This document shows, piece after piece, positions 42,022 through 50,261 of a DNA stretch of 64,000 bases. The notes beneath the pieces are model-generated. The model saw only the letters and a list, made by a program, of their open reading frames with translations. It ran no database searches and was not told where the DNA came from. The stretch spans positions 189,962 through 253,961 of the forward strand of contig CAJTZJ010000002.1 in the NCBI GenBank assembly GCA_910583925.1. The letters run 5' to 3'. A program made the position numbers and the translations under genes. The number at the start of each line of letters is the position of its first letter. Position 1 is the stretch's first letter. The stretch comes from an uncultured Eubacterium sp. (lineage in GTDB: Bacteria > Bacillota > Clostridia > Oscillospirales > Acutalibacteraceae).

Positions 42022-44436
42022 ATGAAACTTTATTTATTTGACAGAACATTTCAGATTATCCATTTTGATGATCTTGATATGCTGAATAACTCAACGGAGA
42101 TTCAGGAAAGAATTAATGTGCAAATGTCTCAGAATGAGGTGTTTGTGCTTCAGATTGCAATGCTGTCCGAAACCGACGATATAATAAATGATATTTCATC
42201 AAGCGGTAATTTAAAAATATCCTGTATTAATACAGATATGGTTGATAAATATACGCATCGCATAAAGAAAAGGATAGCAGTAAAAGCCAATAACATTCAG
42301 CCGTTATTTTTTACTGTTCGGGCAAAAAGGACAGGGGAAAGACAGGAAAAAGCAACGATAAGTATAACTACTGAAAAAGAAAGCCGCGTATTCGATATTA
42401 TTTTTGATATAAATACAAGCCCTGTTGAAAACGATGGCTTTAACGATTTGTGGAGACTTTCAAGGCTTGAATGGCTGAATTCGGAATTAGAGCAGAATGA
42501 AAATGTTGTTGAGCCTTATTCTCCGCCTGCCATTCTTGATGATCAATATGTAATTCTCGGCAGGGAAGTTCAGATTGCTGAAAACGGTCTTCCAAGGCAG
42601 ATTTATTCTAAGTTCGATGAAGCCATAGAAGTTTGTGAGAATGTGCAGAAAAGTCTGTTTGCAAAGGCTCCTGAATTTATTATAAACGGCAATACTATTC
42701 CAAGCGGCAAAACCGCAAAAAGGTTTTATAATAACAGAATTGAAACAGAAACGGTGTCTGAAAATGCAGATTATAAATCTGTTGTTTCATCTGTTTTGCG
42801 CTATGACGGTCAGATGGAATATACTGTTGAAATCAATCCTTTAAGAGATTTTACAGCTGATAATGCGGCCCTTAATTTTTATGTAAATAAGGACTGCAGC
42901 ACGCTTATGCATGGCTTGGGTCACAGAGCATCAAAGGCTGAAAATCTTTCTTTTAAATGGGATAATGATAAACAGCAGGATTGTATTTTTATCGGAGCCG
43001 TAAACTGCGGCTTGCGTGTTAAGTATAAGGCAGAAGATTATATTCGCCCGTTGATAAATATTTTTTATAAAAATCTTCCGTTAAAGGTTCCGGCTTCAAC
43101 ATGGGATAATAATGGAAACGGCGGAATAAAGGTTAATACTCAGGATGATTATACTGAAATCAGTGCTTATACAGGAGCCTTTCGATTCAAAAAGAATGAA
43201 GCAAAAAAATTTATTTTCGAGCTTAGCATAACTCCGTTTAAGCCGATTGATTATAAAAAAGCTTTCAGTGTAAGATATTCTCACAGCAATAAGCTTGAGA
43301 ATGAATATAAGGAAATTGACAGGGCGGAGAAAAACGGACTTAATTATGTAACCTTTCATCAGGGGAATATGATTATGCCGTTTATCAATTATCCTTTTTA
43401 TGAGGTTGACAGACTTAAAAATGCTGTTCGGTATGCAAAGGATAAGGGTATAGGGATTAAGCTGTATTATACCGAACGCGAGCATAGCAATCATATGGCG
43501 GAAACCTTTGTTTATAAGGCTCTCGGGGATGAGATAATACTGAGAAAGCAGGGTGTCAGTCATTCATGGCAAAAGGAAAAGCCGCAGTGGCTTGTTGATA
43601 ATTTCGGTGAGGATATCATTCCGGGTTGGTTTGTTAAATACAAAAAAGGGAAGTATAAAAATGACCATGATATTTCCTTTATAGTTAAGCCGGATACAAG
43701 GCTTGATAACTATTATGTTGAGGGTCTGAGATGGCTTGTTGATAATATAGGTATAAAAGGGATTTATATTGATGATACCTCCCTTGACCGAACAACCATA
43801 GAAAGAGCAAGAAAGGTGCTTGAAAAAACCGATGGTCTTATTGATATGCATATGTGGAATCATGAAGAACCGAGAGCAGGGGATGTAAGCTGCCTTAATC
43901 TTTATGCAGAGCTGCTTCCGTTTTTAGACAGTATCTGGCTTGGTGAGGGCTTTTTCTATAAAAAATATTCGCCCGAATATATGCTTTCAGAGGTTTCAGG
44001 TATTCCTTATGGTGTTACGGGTCAAATGCTTGAGGGCGGCGGGGATATGTATGCCGGTATGCTTTATGCAATGAACAACCGCTTTGGTTGGGGTTATACG
44101 AATGCAACAAAAATGTATAAGCTTTGGGATGATTTCGGCATTGCAGACAGCCGGATGCTCGGTTACTGGCATAGTAAAAATCCTGTTAAAACTGATAATA
44201 AAAATGTGCTGGTAACCGTGTATCTGAAAAACAGCAGTGCTTTGCTGTGTGTTTATAATTTTTCGGGCAGGGCTGAAAAGTTTAAGCTTGAAATCAATAA
44301 TGAATTGTTGGGCTTTAAGCCCGGAATTGCATTAAAAATGCGATTTGGTAAAAAAAGCAAAAAGGTAAAAAATATATACAAAAACTACAGACTCGGTAAA
44401 AGGAAAGGTTTGATTATAGAGCTTAATGAGGGATAA
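42022..44436 (+). CDS. Putative intracellular glycoside hydrolase, DUF6067-like
   Basis: An 804-residue protein without signal peptide. The N-terminal half is beta-rich, and a barrel-like domain begins around residue 400 (FELSITPFKPIDYKKAFSVRYSH). Conserved-looking acids are in GIYIDDTSLDRT and MHMWNHEE, and WLGEGFFYK could hold a catalytic carboxylate. I associate this layout with the DUF6067 group of glycosidase-like proteins related to GH123, from memory rather than by search. Activity is unproven. It is the first gene of the cluster with GH89, GH29 and GH16, and it ends 2 bp before the GH89 gene. Confidence 0.65.
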   Translation: MKLYLFDRTFQIIHFDDLDMLNNSTEIQERINVQMSQNEVFVLQIAMLSETDDIINDISSSGNLKISCINTDMVDKYTHRIKKRIAVKANNIQPLFFTVRAKRTGERQEKATISITTEKESRVFDIIFDINTSPVENDGFNDLWRLSRLEWLNSELEQNENVVEPYSPPAILDDQYVILGREVQIAENGLPRQIYSKFDEAIEVCENVQKSLFAKAPEFIINGNTIPSGKTAKRFYNNRIETETVSENADYKSVVSSVLRYDGQMEYTVEINPLRDFTADNAALNFYVNKDCSTLMHGLGHRASKAENLSFKWDNDKQQDCIFIGAVNCGLRVKYKAEDYIRPLINIFYKNLPLKVPASTWDNNGNGGIKVNTQDDYTEISAYTGAFRFKKNEAKKFIFELSITPFKPIDYKKAFSVRYSHSNKLENEYKEIDRAEKNGLNYVTFHQGNMIMPFINYPFYEVDRLKNAVRYAKDKGIGIKLYYTEREHSNHMAETFVYKALGDEIILRKQGVSHSWQKEKPQWLVDNFGEDIIPGWFVKYKKGKYKNDHDISFIVKPDTRLDNYYVEGLRWLVDNIGIKGIYIDDTSLDRTTIERARKVLEKTDGLIDMHMWNHEEPRAGDVSCLNLYAELLPFLDSIWLGEGFFYKKYSPEYMLSEVSGIPYGVTGQMLEGGGDMYAGMLYAMNNRFGWGYTNATKMYKLWDDFGIADSRMLGYWHSKNPVKTDNKNVLVTVYLKNSSALLCVYNFSGRAEKFKLEINNELLGFKPGIALKMRFGKKSKKVKNIYKNYRLGKRKGLIIELNEG

Positions 44437-44438
44437 TT

Positions 44439-45806
44439 ATGGATGATGTAATTGTCGGTTTTCTTAAAAGAAATCTTCCCGATTTTGTGAACTGCTTTCA
44501 TGTAGAAATTGATGAAAGTGAAAACGATTATTTTTTTGTAACAGCAGATAAGGGTGTTGTTACTATTTCTGCAAATTGCTATATTTCTGCTTTTCACGGA
44601 ATTTATTGTTATCTGAAAAAATATTGCTGGGTTCAGCTTTCCTGGTGCGGAAATCGAAGTATAAAGCTTGATAAGCTTGTTATGTTCGATGGCGAATATA
44701 AAAAGAAAATAAAACAGAAATTCCGTGTGTATATGAATTACTGCACGCTGGATTATTCCATGTGCTGGTGGGATTTCAAACGCTGGGAAAAGGAAATAGA
44801 TTTTATGGCAATGAACGGCATTAATATGCCGCTTGCCGTTATAGGAAGTGAAGCAGTTCTGTTTGAAACATTGCTTGATTTCGGTTTTTCGGAAAGAGAA
44901 GCGCTTGATTCCATTTCCGGTCCTGCCTTTTGGGCATGGCAGCTGATGACGAATATTACAGGCTATCTTCCTCCTGTAAGTAAAGACTATGTTTATGAAA
45001 GGCTTACTCTCGGAAAAAAGATTCTTGAAAGGTATGTTGAATTCGGAATGTATCCTATTCAGCAGGGATTTTCCGGGCATGTGCCTGCCTTAATGGAAAA
45101 GAAGCAGGATGTTAAGCTCTATATGCAAAAGGGGTGGAACGGCTTTGAAAAAACAGCCCAAATTAATCCGCTTGATCCGTTTTTCAAAATATTTGGTATT
45201 GCCTATCTAAAAAAGCTTTGTGAATTAATGGGATTTTACGGCTATATAGCCTGCGATCCGTTTCATGAGGGAACACCGCCCAAAAGAGGCAAAAAGTATC
45301 TGTATGCAGTAGGCAAAGCTATAAGCAATCTTTATACTGAATTTGATAAAATTGTACAGGCAGATAAAAAGACTGTATGGGTAATGCAATCCTGGTCTAT
45401 GAGAGATGATATCGTACAGGCTGTTGATAAGGATAAACTTATTATTCTTGATATTAATTCCCAACGAACCATAAATGATAAAAGGGTAAAGGAATATCCC
45501 GTTGTTGCCGGTATGCTGCATAATTTCGGCGGAAAAAACGCTATGCAGGGCAAGTTGAGGCTGCATTGCAAAAACAGTTGGCTGAATCTGAAAAAGAATG
45601 GTGTTAAGGCAGTCGGAAGCGGTATGTTTATGGAGGGAATAGAGCAGAATCCCGTGCTTTATGATTTGCAGTTTGAGCTTCTTACAACGGATAGTGCAAT
45701 TGATTTTGAGAGCTGGATAAAGGACTATATCGAAAGACGCTATTCCGGCAGCGGAAGAATTATTGAAAAAGTACATTTGAATGAAAGGGGCAGACATCGT
45801 GACTGA
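44439..45806 (+). CDS. GH89 alpha-N-acetylglucosaminidase, short C-terminus
   Basis: A 455-residue relative of NAGLU (alpha-N-acetylglucosaminidase), which removes terminal alpha-GlcNAc, as on class III mucin or heparan fragments. The N-domain is followed by a barrel with FRVYMNYCTLDYSMCWWDFKRWEKEIDFMAMNGINMPLA. Both catalytic glutamates are present: E277 in DPFHEGTPP and E399 in MFMEGIEQNP, 122 residues apart (130 in human NAGLU). The protein then ends at about residue 455, whereas family members usually run to 700 or more, so the C-terminal helical domain is missing. The following GH29 gene starts inside its last codons. It may be a natural short form or a decayed gene still in frame. Confidence 0.85.
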   Translation: MDDVIVGFLKRNLPDFVNCFHVEIDESENDYFFVTADKGVVTISANCYISAFHGIYCYLKKYCWVQLSWCGNRSIKLDKLVMFDGEYKKKIKQKFRVYMNYCTLDYSMCWWDFKRWEKEIDFMAMNGINMPLAVIGSEAVLFETLLDFGFSEREALDSISGPAFWAWQLMTNITGYLPPVSKDYVYERLTLGKKILERYVEFGMYPIQQGFSGHVPALMEKKQDVKLYMQKGWNGFEKTAQINPLDPFFKIFGIAYLKKLCELMGFYGYIACDPFHEGTPPKRGKKYLYAVGKAISNLYTEFDKIVQADKKTVWVMQSWSMRDDIVQAVDKDKLIILDINSQRTINDKRVKEYPVVAGMLHNFGGKNAMQGKLRLHCKNSWLNLKKNGVKAVGSGMFMEGIEQNPVLYDLQFELLTTDSAIDFESWIKDYIERRYSGSGRIIEKVHLNERGRHRD

Positions 45807-47265
45807 AGAATACTTAAATAAAATTGATTCTGTAATTGAAAATGGTAAATATAAAGCAAGCTGGGATTCTCTTTGTAATCACGAAACACCGAAATGGTAT
45901 CACAATGCAAAATTCGGGATATTTATTCATTGGGGAATTTACAGTGTGCCTGCTTTTGGCAACGAATGGTATTCAAGAAATATGTATGATAAAGTTCAGC
46001 CGGAATACAGGCATCATATAAAAACCTATGGAAAGCATACGGATTTTGGCTACAAGGATTTTATTCCTATGTTTAAAGGCGAAAGGTTTAATGCCGATGA
46101 ATGGGTTTCGCTTTTTAAGGAAAGCGGTGCAAAATATGTTATGCCTGTTGCAGAGCATCATGATGGTTTTGCAATGTATGATACAAAGCTTAATCGCTGG
46201 AATTCTGTACTTATGGGACCCTGCCGTGATGTTGCGGGAGAAATAAAAGCGGCCTGTGAAAAATATGGACTTGTATACTGTGCTTCAAATCATAGAGCAG
46301 AGCATTATTTCTTTATGAATATGGGCAGAACGATAGACAGTGATGTGAATGAGGAACAATATGCCGATTTTTACGGTCCTGCTTATTACAGCAAGCATTT
46401 TCATTCATTCAGAATGGAAACGAATGTAAGAACAGAATCTCCAACAGAAGAATTTTTAAAAGATTGGCTTGTCAGAAACTGTGAGTTTATTGATCATTAT
46501 CAGCCACGAGTTGTGTATTTTGACTGGTGGATACAGAATCAGGCATTTAAGCCATATCTAAAAAAATTTGCCGCATATTATTATAATCGTGCAGAGGAAT
46601 GGGGACAGGAGGTTTCGATAAATTACAAGCATAATGCTTTTCCTCCGAATTGTGCAACCTTTGATGTTGAGCGTGGGGCTTTGAAGGGTATTTCGCCTGT
46701 ACCGTGGCAGACCTGTACAGCAATTGCAAAAAATTCATGGGGTTATACAGAAAATAATAAATTCAAATCCGTAAATCATATTGTATGTGATTTAATTGAT
46801 ATTGTCAGCAAAAACGGAATGATGCTTCTTAATGTAGGTCCAAGGGCAGACGGAACGATAACTGAAGAGGAAAAAGCTGTTCTGAAGAGTATCGGAAGGT
46901 GGCTGTCTGTTAATGGAGAAGGCATTTTTGATACGATTCCGTGGAAAGCCTTCGGCGAGGGCAAAGCCAATGTAAAAGACGGATTCTTTCAGGATAATAA
47001 AAATAAAGGATATACCGCAAAGGATTTTCGATTTACATATAAAAATGGTTCGGTTTATGCCTTTTGGATGAAGCCGTCTAAGAATAAAGCAGCAAAAATA
47101 AAAAGCTTCAAAATGATAAATGCTGATTTGCTTGTTAAGCGTGTAACTCTGCTTGAAAATGGCAATACGCTTCAATTTGAAAGAAACAAGAAGTGTATGG
47201 AAATAAGGCTTCCTGATCAGGTTACTTCTGATTTGCCGTTGTGCTTTAAAATAGAGATTGAGTAA
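45799..47265 (+). CDS. GH29 alpha-L-fucosidase
   Basis: A 488-residue intracellular alpha-L-fucosidase that removes fucose from mucin-type glycans or milk oligosaccharides. The barrel has KFGIFIHWGIYSVPAFGNEWY, YVMPVAEHHDGFAMYDT (substrate-binding histidines) and the nucleophile Asp in VVYFDWW (about residue 242), with LLNVGPRADGTI closing. The start is the GTG at 45799, with AAAGGGG 8 bp upstream; the ATG at 45781 would overlap that ribosome site. It overlaps the GH89 stop by 8 bp. A C-terminal beta domain of about 120 residues follows. Confidence 0.93.
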   Translation: MTEEYLNKIDSVIENGKYKASWDSLCNHETPKWYHNAKFGIFIHWGIYSVPAFGNEWYSRNMYDKVQPEYRHHIKTYGKHTDFGYKDFIPMFKGERFNADEWVSLFKESGAKYVMPVAEHHDGFAMYDTKLNRWNSVLMGPCRDVAGEIKAACEKYGLVYCASNHRAEHYFFMNMGRTIDSDVNEEQYADFYGPAYYSKHFHSFRMETNVRTESPTEEFLKDWLVRNCEFIDHYQPRVVYFDWWIQNQAFKPYLKKFAAYYYNRAEEWGQEVSINYKHNAFPPNCATFDVERGALKGISPVPWQTCTAIAKNSWGYTENNKFKSVNHIVCDLIDIVSKNGMMLLNVGPRADGTITEEEKAVLKSIGRWLSVNGEGIFDTIPWKAFGEGKANVKDGFFQDNKNKGYTAKDFRFTYKNGSVYAFWMKPSKNKAAKIKSFKMINADLLVKRVTLLENGNTLQFERNKKCMEIRLPDQVTSDLPLCFKIEIE

Positions 47266-47283
47266 TGAAAAGGGGATGAAATT

Positions 47284-48330
47284 ATGAGAAAAGCTGGCTG
47301 CATTTTATTAACCTGTTTGCTTGTTGTAAGCACTGTGTTGTTATTTGGGTGTTCAAAAAAGCAGGATGAAAGCTGGAAAACAAATGAAAAATTTGATTTG
47401 TCGCTTCCTGTTTTGAACAGTGATGGTTGGTATCTCGTTTTTGAGGATGATTTTGAAGGAACAAGCCTGAATGAAAATATAACTTTTGGCGAAAAATATA
47501 ATGGAAATAAAGAAATCTGGACAACATCGCCCCATGCAATTCGCTGGGAAAGCCAAGATGAGCAAAAGCCTGAGCAGGCTTGTTATTGGTGTCCTGAAAT
47601 GGTGGAGATTAAAGATTCAAATGCTGTAATTCATTCAAGATTTGAGGAAAATCATACTTGTAACGGTGATTGCCCGAAAGCAGGAAGATTTACCTCCGGT
47701 ATTGAAACAAGAAGAATTATCGGCGATAACAACAGCAATAAAGGCACGGATGATGAATTGCTCTTTTCTCAGGCGTTCGGCTATTTTGAATGCAGGGTGA
47801 AGTTCCCTAATTCAAAGGGCTTATGGTCTGCATTCTGGCTTCAATCCTCTAATATGAGAAAGGTAGGAAGTGAAGGGCAGGACGGAACGGAAATTGATAT
47901 TTACGAAAGTGCTTTTATTAATAGTAAAGAATCCAAAATGGGGCATGCTCTTTTATGGGATGGATATGGTTCAGATGGAAAGGTATCTGATTATAAATGC
48001 TTGCTGGAACAGGATTTGTATGATGGCTATCATACCTTTGCTCTTAAATGGACTCCGGAATATTATGTTTTCTATATAGACGGCAAGCCAACCTGGGCAA
48101 CAAGTGACGGCGATGTTTCAAAGGTTCGTGAATTTTTAAGATTAACTGTTGAAATTGATGCCGGTGACGGCTGGGGACCGCATGCTCAGGAAATTGGTCA
48201 GTTCAGCCATAATAACGAAGATAATGATGATTTTCTGATAGATTATGTTAAGGTTTATCAGAATGAAAATTTCGAGCAATATATAAAAGCTGATTCTGAA
48301 TTTGAGGGCTTGATTGATATGGATAATTGA
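47284..48330 (+). CDS. GH16-family lipoprotein glycosidase
   Basis: A 348-residue surface lipoprotein. A signal peptide with lipobox LLFGC-SKK (Cys near 23) precedes a GH16 beta-jelly-roll. The catalytic motif is GTEIDIYES (E-x-D-x-x-E), with WPAF-type region GLWSAFWLQS before it and WTPEYYVFYIDGKPTW after it, as in laminarinase-like GH16 enzymes. Some GH16 subgroup 3 enzymes of gut bacteria are endo-O-glycanases on mucin (known), which would suit this cluster; beta-glucan is the alternative. It is the only exported enzyme of the cluster. It lies 18 bp after GH29, with AAAAGGGG ahead of the ATG. Confidence 0.9.
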   Translation: MRKAGCILLTCLLVVSTVLLFGCSKKQDESWKTNEKFDLSLPVLNSDGWYLVFEDDFEGTSLNENITFGEKYNGNKEIWTTSPHAIRWESQDEQKPEQACYWCPEMVEIKDSNAVIHSRFEENHTCNGDCPKAGRFTSGIETRRIIGDNNSNKGTDDELLFSQAFGYFECRVKFPNSKGLWSAFWLQSSNMRKVGSEGQDGTEIDIYESAFINSKESKMGHALLWDGYGSDGKVSDYKCLLEQDLYDGYHTFALKWTPEYYVFYIDGKPTWATSDGDVSKVREFLRLTVEIDAGDGWGPHAQEIGQFSHNNEDNDDFLIDYVKVYQNENFEQYIKADSEFEGLIDMDN

Positions 48331-48337
48331 GGTGCTT

Positions 48338-49267
48338 ATGAGAAAGAAAACTATATTTCTTTTATTGTTTTTAGTTTTGCTGCTTAGTGCCGGTTTTTTT
48401 GCTCTTGCTTATATATATGAAGATAAGGGGAATATAAGCGAGATTAATTTGCCAAAAAGCTTTGAAATTGAAATGGCTGATGATGCTTTTGAGAATGCAG
48501 GCGAAATTAGGATTATGTCCTCTAATCTGTTGGTTGATTATAAAAGCTGGGGTGGACTTCCTGCAAAGCCGAGAGCAAAAAAGTATATTGCTCTTCTGGA
48601 TGCTTATAAGCCTGATGTAATCGGTGTTCAGGAGTTTTGCGAAAACTGGTTCTGTGCCGTAAATTATAATCTGCCTGACGGATATAAAATTATTAATCCG
48701 CTGACAACGGGTATGCTTTTCAGAATGTCTGCCATGATTTATAATTCGGATACGCTGAAGCTTATTAAGAGCGATTCCTTTTCATATGAAATGGGAGATC
48801 CGAGATTGAGAAGAGTTGTATGGGCGGTTTTTGAGGATAGAGCAACAGGAAAGCGGTTTGCTGTTACGAATACGCATCTTGATCTTTTGCGTGATGGTCA
48901 GGAAGAGGAGCTTGCAAATGTTATGAGAAGCCAAAGGGATGAGCTTTTAAACTGTATTGATGAAATAACGGAAAGCTTTGATTGTCCTGTATTTGCTGTC
49001 GGAGATTATAATACGGCGGAAGATACTTATTCAACACGAGAGGTAGATATTCCTGAGATTTACAATTCTCTTGCAAAAAAATTGATTGATACAAAATTTG
49101 TAAGTAAAAATCAGGTTTGCGGCTCAGAACGGGAGTGGCTTTTTCCCTCATATGATCATATTTTTATGAAAGGCAATGCTGAAATCAACAGCTTTTGCCT
49201 TATGTCTTATGATTATTTAACTGATATGTCCGATCATTATATGATTTTTGCTGATATCAGTTTATAA
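48338..49267 (+). CDS. Membrane-anchored endonuclease/exonuclease/phosphatase-family protein
   Basis: A 309-residue protein with one N-terminal membrane helix (KKTIFLLLFLVLLLSAGFFALAYI) and an EEP (DNase I-like) domain outside. Motifs in order: IMSSNLLVDY (Asn), VIGVQEFCENW (metal Glu), VTNTHLDLL, VGDYNTAED and the terminal SDHYMI (Asp-His). EEP proteins cut phosphodiester or phosphomonoester bonds in nucleic acids, inositol phosphates or sphingolipids; the target is unknown. The ATG at 48338 follows GAGGTG; a TTG frame further upstream is unlikely. It is the last gene of the glycan cluster and has a paralogue at 56567-57448. Confidence 0.85.
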   Translation: MRKKTIFLLLFLVLLLSAGFFALAYIYEDKGNISEINLPKSFEIEMADDAFENAGEIRIMSSNLLVDYKSWGGLPAKPRAKKYIALLDAYKPDVIGVQEFCENWFCAVNYNLPDGYKIINPLTTGMLFRMSAMIYNSDTLKLIKSDSFSYEMGDPRLRRVVWAVFEDRATGKRFAVTNTHLDLLRDGQEEELANVMRSQRDELLNCIDEITESFDCPVFAVGDYNTAEDTYSTREVDIPEIYNSLAKKLIDTKFVSKNQVCGSEREWLFPSYDHIFMKGNAEINSFCLMSYDYLTDMSDHYMIFADISL

Positions 49268-49273
49268 ATATAA

Positions 49274-49305
49274 AAAGCAACGGCATCAAAACCGTTGCTT
49301 TTTTG
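49274..49305 (+). terminator. Terminator of the glycan cluster
   Basis: AAAAGCAACGG pairs with CCGTTGCTTTT (loop CATCAAAA region), followed by TTTTG. Confidence 0.8.
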
Positions 49306-49325
49306 TTAACTTTTGCGGTTTTTTG

Positions 49326-49353
49326 TTGAAATCCAATTTATTTGGTTTATAAT
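49326..49353 (+). promoter_or_regulatory. Promoter of the VanY-type gene
   Basis: TTGAAA (49326-49331), 16-bp spacer, TATAAT (49348-49353). Confidence 0.6.
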
Positions 49354-49409
49354 GAATTAAAAGGAAACAATAAGATTGAGATATGATTGATAAAACAGAG
49401 GGTGTTTAA

Positions 49410-50213
49410 ATGAATAAAAAGAAAGCTATACAGATTACAGTAATTGTATTAGCTGTTATTCTTATTTCTGCAGTTGTAATTTCTTTAGCCGTCAGAAATA
49501 ATTCAAAGAAACCGGAAAGCAGTTCCAATCCGATTTCCTCATCTACAACCGAAAATCCGTTAACCTCTGAAACACCATCAGCGAAGCCTTCGGAGGAAAG
49601 CACATCACAGGAAAACACGGAGAGTACCAGCAAAAAGAAAAATGAAAAGCCGTCATCAAACGGTGTTGATATTCTTGTTAATGCAAAAAATCCCATCCCC
49701 GATGATTGGTCTGTTAATCTTGTTCAGTTAAAAAACGGACATCAGATAGATAAGCGGGCTTATGACAGTCTGCAGAAAATGATGGATGATGCAAGAGCAA
49801 AGGGCTGGAACCCGCTGATTTGTTCTTCTTACAGAACAACTTCTTATCAGCAGCAATTGTTTGATAACAGAGTTCAAAGAATGAAAAATCAGGGCATGTC
49901 TGAAAAGGAAGCCATCAAGGATACTGAAAAATGGATTGCAATACCCGGAACAAGTGAGCATGAAACAGGGCTTGCAGTTGATATTGTTACGGTTGAAAAT
50001 CAAAATCTTGATAACAGCCAGTTGAATTCGGATTGTCAGAAATGGATGATGGAGCATTGCTATGATTACGGCTTCATTCTTCGCTATCCCGAAGATAAGG
50101 TTCGTGTTACGGGAATTGATTTTGAGCCATGGCATTATCGCTATGTGGGATATGATATTGCACAGTATATCAAGCAACAAGGTATTTGTCTTGAAGAATA
50201 TAAAAGCAATTAA
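49410..50213 (+). CDS. D-alanyl-D-alanine carboxypeptidase, VanY/M15B type
   Basis: A 267-residue membrane-anchored zinc peptidase that trims the terminal D-Ala of peptidoglycan stems. One N-terminal helix (about 5-28) is followed by a Ser/Thr/Glu-rich linker of about 50 residues and the M15B domain. Motifs are SSYRTTSYQQQLFDN, GTSEHETGLAVDI (zinc His and Asp) and EPWHYRYVG (catalytic Glu and zinc His). In most bacteria such enzymes serve wall maturation; vancomycin resistance needs additional van genes, none of which are here. Monocistronic, between two terminators. Confidence 0.93.
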   Translation: MNKKKAIQITVIVLAVILISAVVISLAVRNNSKKPESSSNPISSSTTENPLTSETPSAKPSEESTSQENTESTSKKKNEKPSSNGVDILVNAKNPIPDDWSVNLVQLKNGHQIDKRAYDSLQKMMDDARAKGWNPLICSSYRTTSYQQQLFDNRVQRMKNQGMSEKEAIKDTEKWIAIPGTSEHETGLAVDIVTVENQNLDNSQLNSDCQKWMMEHCYDYGFILRYPEDKVRVTGIDFEPWHYRYVGYDIAQYIKQQGICLEEYKSN

Positions 50214-50221
50214 ATTATCAT

Positions 50222-50260
50222 TAAAGGACAGCTTCTTTTGAAGCTGTCCTTTAATATTTT
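50222..50260. terminator. Bidirectional terminator
   Basis: AAAGGACAGCTTC pairs with GAAGCTGTCCTTT around a TTTT loop, followed by a T-rich run, between convergent genes. Confidence 0.85.
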
Positions 50261-50261
50261 T

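Noticed and set aside
49410..50213. Vancomycin resistance locus
   Set aside because: Only a VanY-like peptidase is present; no vanHAX or vanSR genes are near, so it is ordinary wall metabolism.
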